A stretch of DNA of 17,732 bases. Source: CAXBCP01 sp963974055. Its GTDB lineage: Bacteria > Pseudomonadota > Alphaproteobacteria > MPNO01 > UBA830. The notes below the pieces were generated by a model, which searched no databases, was not told the origin of the DNA, and worked only from the letters and a program-made list of their open reading frames with translations. The stretch's first letter is position 1. Every line of letters begins with the position of its first letter. Both the position numbers and the translations under genes were made by a program. The stretch lies in the NCBI GenBank assembly GCA_963974055.1, contig CAXBCP010000055.1:1-17732 (forward strand), read 5' to 3'. Below are positions 5,620 to 13,134 of this stretch, piece after piece.

Positions 5620-5976
5620 ATGACGAATTTATCTCTCAGGACGCTCGTTGCAGCCGGCCTCGCCGCCGGCGCGATCGCCCTGACCGCGGCGCCGGCATCG
5701 GCGATGAACAAGAAGGATCTGGTAAACGCGATTGCGAAGGATGCAGGCACGTCCAGGGCCATCGCCGCCAAGATGCTGGATTCGTTCGCCAAGAACACCG
5801 CCGCGGCTTTGGCAAACGGCAACCGCGTTGCGCTTGCCGGGTTCGGCTCTTTCTCGGTATCGAAACTGGCGGGGCGCACCGGGCGCAATCCGCAGACCGG
5901 CGCGGTAATCAAGATCGAGGCCAGGAAAATCGTGAAGTTCAAGGCCGCGGCGGCGCTGAACAACGCTGTAAACTAG
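5620..5976 (+). CDS. HU-family DNA-binding protein with N-terminal signal peptide
   Basis: The 118-residue product has two parts. Residues 1-28 form a typical Sec signal peptide: MTNLSLR, a hydrophobic Leu/Ala/Gly core, then APASA as cleavage site. Residues 29-118 form a complete 90-residue HU domain beginning MNKKDLVNAIAKDAGTS, with GFGSFSV and the DNA-intercalating arm TGRNPQTG (Pro91) intact. HU proteins are normally cytoplasmic histone-like proteins, so this one is predicted to be exported to the periplasm or outside, where it could bind extracellular DNA. Export is inferred from the sequence. AGAGGA 7 nt upstream supports ATG 5620. The alternative start at Met29 would give ordinary cytoplasmic HU but has no Shine-Dalgarno sequence directly before it. 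It appears to be a single-gene unit, followed by a GC-rich hairpin and a convergent PEP-CTERM gene, also exported. Confidence 0.88.
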   Translation: MTNLSLRTLVAAGLAAGAIALTAAPASAMNKKDLVNAIAKDAGTSRAIAAKMLDSFAKNTAAALANGNRVALAGFGSFSVSKLAGRTGRNPQTGAVIKIEARKIVKFKAAAALNNAVN

Positions 5977-5982
5977 GCGTGC

Positions 5983-6014
5983 CGGCGCCGGGCTTTCCGG
6001 TTGTTCCGGCGCCG
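5983..6014. terminator. GC-rich hairpin between convergent HU-like and PEP-CTERM genes
   Basis: CGGCGCCGG (5983-5991) pairs with CCGGCGCCG (6006-6014) across a 14-nt loop. On the plus strand it is followed only by CTTTCGCT, so the T tract is poor. Its position between two convergent stops fits a weak bidirectional terminator. Confidence 0.45.
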
Positions 6015-6020
6015 CTTTCG

Positions 6021-6602
6021 CTAACCGATTACGCGGGCGGCTGCCGGGTGGGTGTTTGCCCGGTTCCGCTGTAGTCCAAGTGTCCCCGCCAGCAGGATCA
6101 TACCCAATATCAGCGTGGCAAGCGTGCCCGGTTCGGGTATCTGGTCGACCGATGTTGGCAGCTCCAGGGCGGTCAGTGCGACAAGCGGATCGCCGACATT
6201 GTCGGTGACGGCAAGCGACAGGCCGGTCAGCTCGAAGCTTTCGGTCAGCGAGCCGATGCTCAGGCTGCCGACGAGATCGGTGGCGCTGATCGACAGGATA
6301 ACCGGGCTCGGGTTGTAGCCGCCGGTGCCGTCATAGTTGAAAACGAACGGCGTATCGAAGCCGATGCCGAGATACTGAAAGAAAAACTGGCCGGCCGGGT
6401 CCGACAGGGATGTCGGCGACGCGGTCGTTATCTCGAACTGGAAGGCCAGCGGCTGCGGGGTCGCGGCGGGCAGGGCGCCGAAATCGAAATCGAACGTCGC
6501 GGTCTGTCCGGCGCCGATCACCAGGGCCTGCGACGGCGGGGCGGACAGCATGACGGCAAAAACGACCGCACATATGGAGAGGGAAATGTGTTTAACGCTC
6601 AT
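6021..6602 (-). CDS. PEP-CTERM sorting-domain exoprotein
   Basis: Residues 1-26 of this 193-residue protein form a signal peptide (MSVKHISLSICAVVFAVML and onward, ending PPSQA). The middle is a beta-rich, Gly/Ser/Thr/Asp-rich secreted domain with no family I can name. The C-terminus has the PEP-CTERM tripartite signal: IPEPGT (155-160), a hydrophobic helix (about 160-177) and basic RNR (179-181). Such signals are cut by exosortase (EpsH/XrtA type), and the proteins are usually linked to exopolysaccharide and biofilm matrix. No exosortase is in the window, so it must be encoded elsewhere if functional. I chose the Met at 6602 because AAGGA lies about 9 nt upstream. The longer frame to 6653 adds a charged, non-signal-like leader. 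Confidence 0.88.
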   Translation of the reverse strand: MSVKHISLSICAVVFAVMLSAPPSQALVIGAGQTATFDFDFGALPAATPQPLAFQFEITTASPTSLSDPAGQFFFQYLGIGFDTPFVFNYDGTGGYNPSPVILSISATDLVGSLSIGSLTESFELTGLSLAVTDNVGDPLVALTALELPTSVDQIPEPGTLATLILGMILLAGTLGLQRNRANTHPAAARVIG

Positions 6603-6851
6603 CGTTCTTATCCTTCGGACGTCGTCTGGCGAAAAACTACATACAACGGTCATCGATCATACTGTCAGGTCCGGTCCGTGCCTATATTATTTTGCAGGTT
6701 GGTTAACGTGCGGCAGGACGAATTGCCGCCGCCGCTGCGGGCCGGTGTGGCGGGACGGTGTGACGGGACGGTCTGGCGATAGACTTGGCCCGGCTTGCAT
6801 GTCATGAACCCTGCGTATTTTTCCGCCGGCGATCCGCCGCCCTTTTGAAGA

Positions 6852-8072
6852 TTGTTTGCCGCCGTGTCCGCTTCTCCCGCTTCTCCGTCCGATACCAGGC
6901 CCGCCTCGCACTGGCCGCTGATCGTCTGCCTCGGCCTGGTCGCGGCACTGGCGCCGCTGTCGATCGACATGTACCTGCCGAGCTTTTCGGCGATTGCCGC
7001 CGATCTCGGCGCGACCGCGGCGCAGGTCCAGCTGACGCTCAGCATCTATATTCTGGGATTTACCCTCGGCCAGCTTGCCTACGGGCCGCTGTCCGACCGT
7101 TACGGCCGGCGGCCGGTGCTGCTGTCCGGGGTGACGCTCTATGTCGCGATGACGGTGATGTGCGCCCTCGCCACCGACGTCGAGAGCCTGAGCGCGTACC
7201 GGTTCTTCCAGGCGGTCGGCGGCGGCGCGGGGACGGTGCTGTCGCGCGCCATCATCCGCGACCGCTACGACGGCGCGATGATGGCCAAGGTGATGTCGCT
7301 GATGCTGACCATCATCCTGTTCGCGCCGATGATCGCGCCGGTCATCGGCGGCTACGTGCTGCTGTGGTTCGGCTGGCGCGCGGTGTTCTGGATCCTGGTC
7401 GGGGCGGGGACCCTGGCGATCGGCGTCGTCCTGTTCGGTATCCGGGAATCCCTGCCGCCCGAGCGCCGCGCCATGCCGGGCGTCGGTCCCGTGCTGCGCG
7501 GTTACGTGACGGTCCTGGGAAACCGGGACGCCCTCGGGTACATCCTCGCCGGCGGCGTGACCTTCGGCGCGCTGTTCGCGTTCCTGTCCGGCGCGCCCTT
7601 CGTGTTTATCGAATATTACGGCATCGCGCCGGAGCATCTCGGCTTCATCTTCACGCTCAACGTGCTCGGCGTCATGGGCGGCGGCTGGCTGAACAGTCGG
7701 TTGGTGACCACCCGCGGCATCCGCGAGATGATGACCACCGGGGTGTGGCTGCTGTTTGCCGGCGCGATGATCCTGTTCGCCCTGATCGCGACGAATGTCT
7801 TCGGCATGTGGGGCGCGGTCGCGGGGATCGTGTTCTTCACCCTGCCGCTGAACATGATCAATGCGAACGCGGCGGCCGGGGCGCTGGAATTCTTCCCCCA
7901 CAATGCCGGCACGGCGTCGGCCGTCGTCGGCGCGGTCCGCTACGGGTGCGGTGCGGTGTCGGGGGTGACGGTCGGCCTGCTCCACGACGGCAGCGCGATG
8001 CCGATGGCGTGGGTGATCCTCGGCTGTTCGGCGATCAGCGTGTTCTTTCTGACGACGATGATCCGGCGCTAG
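6852..8072 (+). CDS. Bcr/CflA-family MFS drug exporter
   Basis: This roughly 406-residue inner-membrane protein has about 12 hydrophobic segments. It carries the Bcr/CflA hallmarks LAPLSIDMYLPSF (33-45) and MFS motif A, GPLSDRYGRRP (78-88), after the second helix. The family exports bicyclomycin, chloramphenicol and other drugs by proton antiport. The start is not ATG. TTG 6852 or GTG 6864 are the candidates, since an in-frame TGA at 6846-6848 blocks anything earlier and the next ATG lies inside the first helix. No strong ribosome binding site precedes either. It is convergent with the PhyH-type gene 19 bp downstream and appears to be transcribed alone. The substrate is unknown. Confidence 0.88.
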   Translation: MFAAVSASPASPSDTRPASHWPLIVCLGLVAALAPLSIDMYLPSFSAIAADLGATAAQVQLTLSIYILGFTLGQLAYGPLSDRYGRRPVLLSGVTLYVAMTVMCALATDVESLSAYRFFQAVGGGAGTVLSRAIIRDRYDGAMMAKVMSLMLTIILFAPMIAPVIGGYVLLWFGWRAVFWILVGAGTLAIGVVLFGIRESLPPERRAMPGVGPVLRGYVTVLGNRDALGYILAGGVTFGALFAFLSGAPFVFIEYYGIAPEHLGFIFTLNVLGVMGGGWLNSRLVTTRGIREMMTTGVWLLFAGAMILFALIATNVFGMWGAVAGIVFFTLPLNMINANAAAGALEFFPHNAGTASAVVGAVRYGCGAVSGVTVGLLHDGSAMPMAWVILGCSAISVFFLTTMIRR

Positions 8073-8091
8073 CGTCCCGTCAGAGTCCCGT

Positions 8092-8922
8092 TCAGGCTCT
8101 GGGCCACACCTGCGGGCATTGGGCGCCGAGTTCGCTGAGCATGGCGCCGTCTTCGAGTGCCCGGTCGAATATCAGCGGCGCGTCCGAGCGGTTCTTCCAG
8201 CGGATATCGTCGCCCGCATAGCGCAGCGACAGCGCGCGCCGGCTGGTCTCGGTGCTGCTGTTGCCCGACGCCGAATGCAGGGTCAGCCCGTGGAAGACGA
8301 TGACGTCGCCGGGATCGGTTTCCATCAGGACGGTCGGGTATTCGTCCGGGTTGTTGTCGATATCGGGCACGGTCGCGACCAGGTCGTCGCGGTCGAAGCT
8401 GTCGACCGGCACGTTCTCGCCGATCTTCACCGGCTGGAACAGCTTGCCCCATTTGTGCGACCCCCTGGCGAATTTCAGCGCCCCGGTATCGGCGCGCGTC
8501 GGGTCGAGCGAAAACCAGATACTGGCGAGGTCGTAGCCCTCGACCGAGAAATAGGGCAGGTCGTGATGCCAGTAGGTCGGGGCCGGGGCGCCGGCTTCCT
8601 TGAGAAGCAGGTGCTCGTCGTAGAGGTCGAGGCGCGATGCATCGAATATCTCGGCGGCGACCTGGGCGGTCGGGCCGTCGTACAGGAATTTGCGGAACGG
8701 CTCGAACCGGTCGAACAGCCGGTGATCGGTGTAGTAGCGCGGCGCGCCGTCGGGTCCGTAGCTTTTCGACAGCGGTCCGGGCGACGCGACGGCCTGCTCG
8801 AACCCGTCGGCGAGGGTGGCGAGCCACTCGGGCGACAGGAGGCCGCGCAGGCAGATGGCGCCGTCGGCGTGGAAAGTCTTTATGTCGTCGTCGCTGACGA
8901 GGCGGTCCAGGGTGCTGGTCAT
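8092..8922 (-). CDS. Phytanoyl-CoA dioxygenase (PhyH) family oxygenase
   Basis: This 276-residue cytoplasmic protein belongs to the PhyH family of non-haem Fe(II)/2-oxoglutarate oxygenases, which hydroxylate small molecules and natural products. Visible features are the N-terminal FHADGAICLRGLLSPE block, the iron motif WHHDLPYF (His119, Asp121), GDVIVFHGLTLHSASGN with the distal His (His216 most likely), and Arg229 or Arg234 to bind 2-oxoglutarate. All catalytic residues appear present. GGAG 8 nt upstream supports Met 8922; the frame stays open upstream through unlikely sequence. The gene lies 91 bp downstream of the hybrid kinase gene on the same strand, so it may be read from that transcript or its own promoter. 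The substrate cannot be deduced, and the family is too broad for a specific name. Confidence 0.88.
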   Translation of the reverse strand: MTSTLDRLVSDDDIKTFHADGAICLRGLLSPEWLATLADGFEQAVASPGPLSKSYGPDGAPRYYTDHRLFDRFEPFRKFLYDGPTAQVAAEIFDASRLDLYDEHLLLKEAGAPAPTYWHHDLPYFSVEGYDLASIWFSLDPTRADTGALKFARGSHKWGKLFQPVKIGENVPVDSFDRDDLVATVPDIDNNPDEYPTVLMETDPGDVIVFHGLTLHSASGNSSTETSRRALSLRYAGDDIRWKNRSDAPLIFDRALEDGAMLSELGAQCPQVWPRA

Positions 8923-9013
8923 GATCAAATCTCCGTTCGGGAGGGCGGAGTTTGCCGGATAGCCGCCGTCTGCGCAATCGGCGGCCAGGGCCGTGTTTTC
9001 CCGACCGGTGCGG

Positions 9014-11134
9014 TCAGGAGGATGCCTGGTCCATTTCGCTGAGCAGGGCGTCCAGATCGCCCGCGACATCGTCGGGGCCTTCCGGATCCGGCGCCGGGGC
9101 GTCGGCCGGGCCGGTGGCGGTGTCCTGGTAGGCGACCGATACGTCGGGTCCGCAACAGTGCCGGATGGCGGCAAACAGCTGCGCCGGGTCGATCGGCTTG
9201 GATACGTATTCGTCCATCCCCGCATCGAGGTATTGTTCGCGGTCGCCTTTCATGGCGTTTGCGGTCAGCGCGATGATCGGCACCTGCGCGACAGGGGATT
9301 CGGTCGCGCGGATTCGCCGGGTGGCCGACATGCCGTCCATCTCGGGCATCTGGATGTCCATCAGGACCAGATCGTAGGGCATGCGCAGGACGGCGGCGAC
9401 CGCTTCGAGCCCGTTGCCCACGGTATCGCAACGATGGCCGGCGCGTTCGATAACGGCCCGGACCACGGCCTGGTTCACTTTGTTGTCTTCGGCGATCAGG
9501 ATTCTGAGCATCCGGTCGCCGCCCGGCGCCACGATGCTTTCCGTATTCTCCGCATTGTCGATATTGCGAACGTCGCCGACCGGACACACGACGGTAAACC
9601 AGAAGCAGCTTCCGCTGCCCGGCGTGCTGTCCACCCCGATCTGTCCGCCCATCGCCTCCGCCAGGTTCTTCGATATGGCGAGCCCGAGGCCGGTGCCGCC
9701 GTATCTGCGGGTGATTGAATTGTCCGCCTGGATGAAATTTTCGAACAGCTTCTTCCGGGTGTCTTCGTCGAGGCCGATGCCCGTGTCCTGGATCTCGAAA
9801 CGGGTTTCGACGAGGCCGTCATCGAGCGGCTTTTGCCGAACGCGGAAGGTTATTTTCCCGGACTCGGTGAATTTCTGGGCATTGGAAATACAGTTGAAGA
9901 CGATCTGCTTGATCCGTGTCGGGTCGGTGCGGAGCGGCAACAGATCATTGGCCCGATACAGGCATTCGAACTCAAGCCCGCGGGCCTCTATCTGCGCCCG
10001 CCACAGACCGCTGATCTCGTCGCAGATTTTCGGTACCTGGAAATCGATCGTTTCAAGTTCAAGCTTGCCCGCTTCGATCTTGGACAGATCGAGGATATCG
10101 TTCAGGAGCGACAGCAGGGTTTCGCCGGAACTCTGAATGGTTTTGACGCGGCTGCGCTGTTCGTCGGAAAGCGTGCCGTCGTCGAGCAGTCCCGCCATGC
10201 CGAGAACGCCGTTCATCGGGGTCCGGATCTCATGACTCATGCTCGCGAGGAACAGGGATTTTGTCCGGTTGGCCTCGCTCACCTGATCGATGGCGTCCTG
10301 CATCGGGCGTCGCACCAGAAAGGCGGTCGCCCCTATGCCGATGACGACCGCTACGAAACTGATCGCAATGACGAAAAACAGGAACCGTCGCTGGCGGTCG
10401 ACCGCGGCGAAGGCCGCGGCCCGGTTCTCGCCGACGGTAACGTGCAGGCTGGGAAAGGCCGGGATCGACTGCGAATTGGTGACCCAAAGCTCCGAACCGC
10501 CCGTTACGCCGGCAAATTCCGGTAACGAGGCGGCAAGGATGTCGCCGGCGTTGTTTCGGAGCGAGATTTCATATCCGTCCGTGGGCACCTGTATGAATTT
10601 GGGAAGGGAATAGCGATCGTATTCGACAAGGATAAGGCCTTCGGCCTGGTTGCCGTAGATCACGGGCACGCCAACGGTCAGGCCGGCCGCCGAGATTTCG
10701 AATGTAATGGCGCCGTCGACCATGGCGGCGGTGCGGGCGGGCGAGAGCGGCGGTTTCTCCACTTTCGCACCGTTCGTCGCGATCGGCCGACCCCGGTAGT
10801 CCGCCAACGTGATGCGCGCGCCGGGCGCGCCCGGAATACTGAGCGAGGCGAAAAGGAGATGGAGGTGGTTCTCTCTGGTTTCGGCGTCGATAATGGCGTT
10901 GATCACGATGTCGTTCGCCGCGAGGCCCGTCGCGGAATCGACGACATGATTGAACTCCCCCGCGATAGAGACGGCAGCCTGATCGGCGACGCTGCCGAGA
11001 TGCTTGTGTATCCCTCTGGACGCCATTTCGTGGACGGTGGTCGACGTCGTAATCGCGACGCAGAGCAGGACGATGACCGTCGGGGGCAGAACGAGCAGCA
11101 GCGCCCTGGGCAATATGGTTTCCGTCGACGTCAT
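9014..11134 (-). CDS. Membrane hybrid sensor histidine kinase
   Basis: The protein has 706 residues from Met 11134. Order of parts: transmembrane helix 1 (about 7-28); a periplasmic sensor domain (about 30-250) of Cache-like character; transmembrane helix 2 (251-274); a HisKA domain with the phosphoacceptor in FLASMSHEIRTPMNGV (His301); and an ATPase domain with an N box near NCISNAQ, DTGIGL (450-455) and GGTGLGLAIS (479-488). A receiver domain follows with AEDN (548-551), MDIQMPEMDG (Asp593), LTANA and KPID (Lys646), then an acidic tail. All key residues are intact. No separate histidine phosphotransfer domain is visible, so phosphate probably passes to an external partner. The start has no clear Shine-Dalgarno sequence. 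The frame is open to 11455, but those 107 residues look like translated intergenic DNA. It is divergent from an MFS gene; the signal sensed is unknown. Confidence 0.92.
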   Translation of the reverse strand: MTSTETILPRALLLVLPPTVIVLLCVAITTSTTVHEMASRGIHKHLGSVADQAAVSIAGEFNHVVDSATGLAANDIVINAIIDAETRENHLHLLFASLSIPGAPGARITLADYRGRPIATNGAKVEKPPLSPARTAAMVDGAITFEISAAGLTVGVPVIYGNQAEGLILVEYDRYSLPKFIQVPTDGYEISLRNNAGDILAASLPEFAGVTGGSELWVTNSQSIPAFPSLHVTVGENRAAAFAAVDRQRRFLFFVIAISFVAVVIGIGATAFLVRRPMQDAIDQVSEANRTKSLFLASMSHEIRTPMNGVLGMAGLLDDGTLSDEQRSRVKTIQSSGETLLSLLNDILDLSKIEAGKLELETIDFQVPKICDEISGLWRAQIEARGLEFECLYRANDLLPLRTDPTRIKQIVFNCISNAQKFTESGKITFRVRQKPLDDGLVETRFEIQDTGIGLDEDTRKKLFENFIQADNSITRRYGGTGLGLAISKNLAEAMGGQIGVDSTPGSGSCFWFTVVCPVGDVRNIDNAENTESIVAPGGDRMLRILIAEDNKVNQAVVRAVIERAGHRCDTVGNGLEAVAAVLRMPYDLVLMDIQMPEMDGMSATRRIRATESPVAQVPIIALTANAMKGDREQYLDAGMDEYVSKPIDPAQLFAAIRHCCGPDVSVAYQDTATGPADAPAPDPEGPDDVAGDLDALLSEMDQASS

Positions 11135-11460
11135 CGTCGCGCTGCAATGGCAGGCGGCACCGGATTTCCTGCAATACCGGCCGGGTGGAGACCAGACGTT
11201 TTCAGGGCGATCCGGACGGTTGCGGGGGATGCGTACTCGGCCATTCGAACTCTCTCCCGAAGGCAAGAACGGCGCCGGGGAACGGAAGATACCGGCGCAT
11301 GATATCGGTCCCTGCGCCTTGATTTCCGGTGGATACGGGCACGTAATGCTTTCGTAATACGATGATCGCGCAGAGAACTTAACAAAGTGCAAAGCGAAAC
11401 AAGGGCGGTCTTTTCCGTTCCCGGCTATTGGCGGACGGGGTTTTTGTGTAAGCATCCCTG
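11135..11460. other. Divergent intergenic region between hybrid kinase and MFS genes
   Basis: These 326 bp separate the start of the kinase (minus) from that of the transporter (plus). The part at about 11340-11400 is AT-richer and includes GTAATGCTTTCGTAATACG and AACTTAACAAAGTGCAAAGC, so promoters for one or both genes probably lie there. I could not pick a convincing -35/-10 pair. No gene or RNA element was recognised. Confidence 0.4.
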
Positions 11461-12678
11461 ATGCGTCCTGCCCGGCTGACCTTCCTGTCCTGTGCTTTTC
11501 TGGTCCTCAACCTCCTCGCGTTCATGACCGTGGCGGCGGTTCTGCCGACCCTGATTGCCGACTGGGGGATGAGCAACGCGCAGGCCGGCTGGCTCGGCGG
11601 CGTGTTCTTTGCCGGCTATGTCGTCGCCGTACCGGTCCTGGTGCCGCTGACCGACCGGATTCCCCCGAAACGGATATGCCTCGCCGGGGCGGTCGTCAGT
11701 GCAGCGGTATCCCTGGGGTTTGCGATATTCGCCGACGGTTTCTGGTCGGGCATGGCGCTTCGGTTCATGGCGGGCGTGGCGATGGCGGGCGCCTATATGC
11801 CGACCCTGAAGATTCTCGCGGACAGCCTGGAAGAGCCCTGGCGCAGCCGCGCGGCGAGCTATTACACCTCGGTGTTCGCCATCGGGACGGCGTTCTCGAT
11901 CCTGGCGGGCGGCGCGATCGCCGAACTGTATGGCTGGCGCTGGTCGTTTGCGGTTGCCGGGATCGGCAACGTGGTGGCGCTGGCGATCGGCTATCTGTGG
12001 CTGCCGGCGGGCAAATCCGATCCCGGTATCCGGCGCGGCCTGATCGTCGATTTCCGCCCCGTGTTCCGCAATCGCCGGGCGATGGGTTACATCCTCGCCT
12101 ATGCGGGACACCTGTGGGAGGCGTTCACCAACCGCATCTGGATCGTCGCCTTCCTGACCTGGATGGTCCTTCGCGATCCGGGGGAGGGCATGTTCGCAAC
12201 GCCCGTCATGGTGGCCACGCTGGTCGCACTGTGCGGGGTGCCGGTGTCGATGATCGCCGGGGAATGGGCGGCCCGGCGCAACCGCAACCGGGTTCTGTAT
12301 TCGATTTACGCCGCCGCCCTGATCGCCGGATTGCTGCTGGCCTCGTCGCCCTTTACCGGCCTGCCGCTGGATTTCGTGGCGGTCATGGCGATCGTCTACG
12401 GCATGGCGCTGTATGCCGATACCGGTACCGTGACGGCGGGCACGGTATCGGCTGCCGATCCCGCGATGCGCGGGGCGACCATGGCGGTTCACGCGATGTT
12501 CGGCTTCGTCGGCGCGACGCTGGGGCCGGCGACGGCGGGGGTTGTTCTGGATCTCGCCGGCGGGCGGGACGATCCGGCCGCCTGGGCGTCCGCCTGGCTG
12601 GTGGCGGTTGCCGGCGGCGTGTTCGCGGCGTTCGCGTTGCGGTTCGTCGGGCGCGTGCCGCCTGAAAACGCGGCCTGA
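11461..12678 (+). CDS. Major facilitator superfamily transporter
   Basis: This 405-residue inner-membrane protein has about 12 hydrophobic helices in two halves. Helix 1 lies in LTFLSCAFLVLNLLAFMTVA; a motif-A-like loop, PLTDRIPPKRI (about 63-73), follows helix 2, and an Arg-rich central loop separates the halves. It resembles MFS permeases of the nitrate/cyanate-type or general organic-anion branches, but I cannot assign a substrate. No Shine-Dalgarno sequence is evident before ATG 11461, so the transcript may be leaderless or the start misjudged. No in-frame alternative with a better site was noticed nearby. It is divergent from the hybrid kinase, which may or may not control it, and convergent with the VOC gene 9 bp downstream. 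Confidence 0.85.
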   Translation: MRPARLTFLSCAFLVLNLLAFMTVAAVLPTLIADWGMSNAQAGWLGGVFFAGYVVAVPVLVPLTDRIPPKRICLAGAVVSAAVSLGFAIFADGFWSGMALRFMAGVAMAGAYMPTLKILADSLEEPWRSRAASYYTSVFAIGTAFSILAGGAIAELYGWRWSFAVAGIGNVVALAIGYLWLPAGKSDPGIRRGLIVDFRPVFRNRRAMGYILAYAGHLWEAFTNRIWIVAFLTWMVLRDPGEGMFATPVMVATLVALCGVPVSMIAGEWAARRNRNRVLYSIYAAALIAGLLLASSPFTGLPLDFVAVMAIVYGMALYADTGTVTAGTVSAADPAMRGATMAVHAMFGFVGATLGPATAGVVLDLAGGRDDPAAWASAWLVAVAGGVFAAFALRFVGRVPPENAA

Positions 12679-12687
12679 ACGACGGCG

Positions 12688-13104
12688 CTAAACGGCGCGG
12701 CCGCCAGCGTGGGACGACGTGATTTTCAGCTTGTGTCCCGACGGCGCCCGGATAAAGAACGACGAATGGACCGATCCGGACGTTATTTCCGACGGCTCGA
12801 ACCCCTTTTTGCCGTATTTCCGGTGCGTGTCCGCGAGATTGTCGACCATGATATCGAACGGGGCGGCGGTGCCCTTGCGCACCGGCTTTTCGCGCCCGGA
12901 GACGATCAGGTGGGTGCCGCCGCGCAGTTCGAGAACGCCGAACTCCGCATTGCGGAAAATCCTGCGCAGGCCGAGCGCGTGGAAAAAGTCGATGGTTTCC
13001 GGCACGGCATGGGTTTCAAGGCGGACATGGCCGATCGCCACGGGCGGGCGTTCCTCTTTGTGGATATGCTTCGCCTTTGGCATCGTTCTGGGGGCTGTGG
13101 GCAT
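12688..13104 (-). CDS. VOC (glyoxalase/bleomycin-resistance/dioxygenase) superfamily protein
   Basis: This 138-residue cytoplasmic protein carries one VOC module made of two beta-alpha-beta-beta-beta halves. The first runs from HVRLETHAVPETIDFFHALGL (about 26-46) to GGTHLIVSG (62-70). The second runs from APFDIMVDNLADTHRKY (81-97) to SSFFIRAPSGHKLKIT (114-129). VOC proteins use metal-bound intermediates or bind ligands. The usual final Glu ligand (DPDGHxxEL type) reads SGHKLKI here, so the metal site may be altered. Met 13104 is chosen because GAGG sits about 7 nt upstream; seven residues of the longer frame have no such site. It lies 30 bp downstream of the serine hydrolase on the same strand and is probably co-transcribed. 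Confidence 0.75.
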   Translation of the reverse strand: MPTAPRTMPKAKHIHKEERPPVAIGHVRLETHAVPETIDFFHALGLRRIFRNAEFGVLELRGGTHLIVSGREKPVRKGTAAPFDIMVDNLADTHRKYGKKGFEPSEITSGSVHSSFFIRAPSGHKLKITSSHAGGRAV

Positions 13105-13134
13105 TCCGTCACCTCGGCATTTCAAGTTGTTCTT

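Noticed and set aside
6804..6848. 14-codon open frame just upstream of the Bcr/CflA gene, in the same frame
   Set aside because: Could be a leader peptide, but no ribosome binding site, attenuator or codon pattern supports it. It only explains why the transporter start must be TTG or GTG.
6687..7985. 432-residue minus-strand open frame over the Bcr/CflA gene
   Set aside because: Low-complexity Arg/His/Gln/Asp composition typical of antisense frames; it covers a clear MFS transporter.
11135..11455. 107-residue upstream extension of the hybrid kinase
   Set aside because: It crosses the AT-richer divergent promoter region and has no protein-like character. The first transmembrane helix follows directly after Met 11134.
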